The translations under genes and the position numbers were made by a program. From CAXRBC01 sp041158045 (GTDB taxonomy: Bacteria; Actinomycetota; Acidimicrobiia; Acidimicrobiales; Ilumatobacteraceae): a stretch of 13,287 nucleotides of DNA. Shown piece by piece: positions 11,895 to 13,287 of this stretch. Every line of letters starts with the position of its first letter. Position 1 is the first letter of the stretch. The stretch lies in NCBI GenBank assembly GCA_041158045.1, contig JBEBCD010000019.1, forward strand, positions 1-13,287, read 5' to 3'. The notes under the pieces are model-generated. The model was not told the origin of the DNA. It was given only the letters and a program-made list of their open reading frames with translations, and made no database searches.

Positions 11895-11947
11895 CGCCGG
11901 TCGGCGCTCGCGGCATCGATCCGTCGGGTCGGGGCTCGCGGCGGCGA

Positions 11948-11976
11948 TCGACCGGGACTGCGGCCCTGCGTAGCCT
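11948..11976 (+). promoter_or_regulatory. Promoter of tRNA-Leu (-35 TCGACC, -10 TAGCCT)
   Basis: TCGACC at 11948-11953 and TAGCCT at 11971-11976 are separated by 17 bases, the ideal spacing. The -35 agrees with TTGACA at four of six positions. The mature tRNA begins 9 bases after the last T of the -10, so the precursor would have almost no 5' leader. Confidence 0.6.
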
Positions 11977-11984
11977 GAGCGCGG

Positions 11985-12069
11985 GCCCGGGTGGCGGAAT
12001 GGGAGACGCGGGGGGCTTAAACCCCCCTGACGCGCGAGCGTCGTAGAGGTTCGAGTCCTCTCCCGGGCA
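11985..12069 (+). tRNA. tRNA-Leu(TAA)
   Basis: An 85-base class II tRNA. The acceptor stem is GCCCGGG (11985-11991) with CCCGGGC (12062-12068) and discriminator A at 12069. The D stem is GCG with CGC. The anticodon stem is five G-C pairs (12011-12015 with 12023-12027) enclosing loop CTTAAAC, so the anticodon is TAA (12018-12020), reading UUA. The long variable arm has stem GACGC/GCGTC. The T arm is AGAGG-TTCGAGT-CCTCT. CCA is not encoded; the bases after A are CG. UUA codons are very rare in such a GC-rich genome, so this tRNA may matter mainly for a few genes, as bldA does in Streptomyces; that comparison is only an analogy. Confidence 0.95.
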
Positions 12070-12095
12070 CGTGGTGGCGCGCCGCTCCCGGGCAC
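12061..12095 (+). repeat. 10-base direct repeat of the tRNA 3' end
   Basis: TCCCGGGCAC occurs at 12061-12070, covering the acceptor 3' strand and discriminator of the tRNA, and again at 12086-12095. Each copy is followed by a similar G-rich GGTGG context. Partial copies of tRNA 3' ends can mark integration sites, but no integrase or foreign gene is present, and a chance or local duplication is as likely. Confidence 0.35.
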
Positions 12096-12150
12096 GGGGT
12101 GGCCCGAGGCGCGGACGCGGTCGCGCACTGCCCCCTTAGGGCTCGACTCG

Positions 12151-12156
12151 TAGCCT
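12151..12156 (+). promoter_or_regulatory. -10 element TAGCCT, leaderless promoter of the M20 peptidase gene
   Basis: TAGCCT is followed by 7 bases (GAGGCGC) and then GTG at 12164, the same hexamer and spacing as at 9145-9150. This supports the GTG as the true start and separate transcription from the upstream tRNA. Confidence 0.55.
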
Positions 12157-12163
12157 GAGGCGC

Positions 12164-13287
12164 GTGGCGGACGTGGCGCGGCGCAGTGAGGCGCCCTCGC
12201 CGACGGGCCTGCGCGCCGAGCTCGAGGCGCGGCGCGAGGCGATGGTCGCCGACCTGCGCGACTTCGTCTCCATCGAGTCGCCGTCGCTCGACGCGGCCCG
12301 CCTCACCGAAAGCGCCCGATGGCTCGCGGCGTGCATGGAGCGCGTGCTCGGGCGGCCGGCCCGGGTCGTCGAGTCTCCGCGCGGACCGCACGTGCACTGG
12401 AAGGGGAGCGACGACACCCGCGTGCTCATCGTCGGGCACCACGACACGGTGTTCCCCGCGGGGACGCTGGCGCAGCGGCCCTTCACGCTCGAGGGCGACG
12501 TCGCGCGGGGGCCGGGGGTCTTCGACATGAAGGCCGGGATCATCCAGGCGCTGCACGGCCTCGCCCGCGTGCCCGAGTGGTACCACGCCGAGATCCTCAT
12601 CACGGCCGACGAGGAGGTCGGCTCGGAGGCCTCCCGCGCGCTGCTCGAGGAGCGCGCCCGCGCGACGGGCGCCGTGCTCGTGCTCGAGCCGAGCGCGGAC
12701 GGCGGCGCGCTGAAGGTCGCGCGCAAGGGCACCGGCACCTACCGCGTGCACGTCGGCGGGCGCGCCGCGCACGCGGGTCTCGAGCCGGAGAAGGGCGTGA
12801 ACGCCCTCGTCGAGATGTCCGCCCAGGTCGGCGCCATCGCCGCGATCGGCCGGCCCGAGGCGGGCACCACGGTGACGCCCACCGTCGCGCGGGCGGGCAC
12901 CGCCGACAACGTCGTGCCCGAATCCGCCGAGATCGCCGTCGACGTGCGCTGCACCGCGCCCGAGGAGCGCGAGCGCATCGAGCGTGCGATGCAGGGCCTC
13001 CGCCCGACCCTCGCCGGCGCGACGCTGCGCATCGAGGGCGGGATGAACCGCCCGCCGCTCCCCGAGTCGGCGACCCGCGAGCTCTACGCGCTCGCCCGCG
13101 ACGTGGCGCGCGAGCTCGGCATGGGGGAGCTCGACGGCGTCGCCGTGGGTGGCGGCTCGGACGGCAACCTCACCGCCGCCGTCGGCGTGCGCACGCTCGA
13201 CGGCCTCGGCGCCGTGGGCGGCGGCGCGCACGCGGTGACCGAGCACGTCCGGGTGGACCGCATGGCCGAGCGGGCCGCGCTGGTGGC
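12164..13287 (+). CDS. M20-family metallopeptidase, glutamate carboxypeptidase (CPG2)-like, 3' end outside window
   Basis: At least 374 residues are visible, with no stop before the window edge; family members have roughly 370-420. M20 zinc-site motifs are all present. GHHDTVF has His92 and Asp94; GVFDMKAG has the bridging Asp121; TADEEVGS has catalytic Glu150 and ligand Glu151; LVLEPS supplies the next acidic ligand; GGGAHAVTEHV near the end holds the last His. The dimerisation (lid) domain lies between, starting at KGTGTYRVHVGGRAAHAGLEPEKGVNALVEM, and the GGGSDGN segment returns to the catalytic domain. The layout resembles carboxypeptidase G2 and related M20A enzymes, which release C-terminal Glu or process acylated amino acids. 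No signal peptide is seen, so a cytoplasmic hydrolase is likely. The substrate is not certain. The start is fixed by TAGCCT 7 bases upstream. Confidence 0.9.
   Translation, partial: MADVARRSEAPSPTGLRAELEARREAMVADLRDFVSIESPSLDAARLTESARWLAACMERVLGRPARVVESPRGPHVHWKGSDDTRVLIVGHHDTVFPAGTLAQRPFTLEGDVARGPGVFDMKAGIIQALHGLARVPEWYHAEILITADEEVGSEASRALLEERARATGAVLVLEPSADGGALKVARKGTGTYRVHVGGRAAHAGLEPEKGVNALVEMSAQVGAIAAIGRPEAGTTVTPTVARAGTADNVVPESAEIAVDVRCTAPEERERIERAMQGLRPTLAGATLRIEGGMNRPPLPESATRELYALARDVARELGMGELDGVAVGGGSDGNLTAAVGVRTLDGLGAVGGGAHAVTEHVRVDRMAERAALV

Noticed and set aside
12089..12106. CGGGC/GCCCG hairpin downstream of tRNA-Leu as a terminator
   Set aside because: The stem is only 5 bp with an 8-base loop and no T-tract follows; such pairs are frequent by chance at this base composition.

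Overview
The window comes from a very GC-rich (roughly three quarters G+C by eye) actinobacterial chromosome. My best guess is the class Acidimicrobiia. Support for Actinobacteria: many GTG starts, a 28-residue bL37-type ribosomal micro-protein, an actinobacterial MutY with a short winged-helix-like tail, and repeated TAnnnT -10 hexamers placed 6-9 bases before start codons, the arrangement expected for leaderless transcripts. The class-level placement is an inference from protein flavour only.

Positions 1-4397 hold genes that fit the ethylmalonyl-CoA pathway. They are the tail of a CitE-type CoA-ester lyase, an acyl-CoA dehydrogenase with the long N-terminal extension of (2S)-methylsuccinyl-CoA dehydrogenase (minus strand), and a MaoC hydratase resembling mesaconyl-CoA hydratase. 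Together these would perform three consecutive steps from methylsuccinyl-CoA to propionyl-CoA plus glyoxylate. A HAD hydrolase and a UPF0104/LPG-synthase-like membrane protein lie among them. MutY (4385-5236) follows, overlapping the hydratase gene.

Positions 5221-8116 (minus strand) hold the most interesting unit, a three-gene operon whose genes are joined by two 4-base GTGA overlaps. It encodes an epoxide-hydrolase-like alpha/beta hydrolase, a 494-residue cysteine-rich protein with a thioredoxin-like CETC N-terminal domain, and a UGSC-family selenoprotein. In the last gene an in-frame TGA at 5473-5475 is followed by Gly-Ser-Cys and by 83 further codons that continue the family. A perfect 8-bp hairpin with a 5-base loop, at the distance expected of a bacterial SECIS, lies just after the TGA. 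A routine gene caller would split this gene in two.

Positions 8205-10495 (plus strand) hold a metallo-beta-lactamase-fold hydrolase, a flavin reductase-like protein, a MauE/DoxX-like membrane protein with a CSCFG motif, a Pyrococcus-type ferredoxin with an Asp in the cluster motif, and the tiny bL37 gene. A RecB/Cas4-like PD-(D/E)XK nuclease with four iron-sulfur cysteines runs in the opposite direction (10505-11434). Then come a hypothetical protein, tRNA-Leu(TAA) and the start of an M20 peptidase running off the window.

No insertion sequence, CRISPR array or prophage gene is visible, and no stretch over 300 bases lacks a gene. No convincing rho-independent terminator with a T-tract was found.
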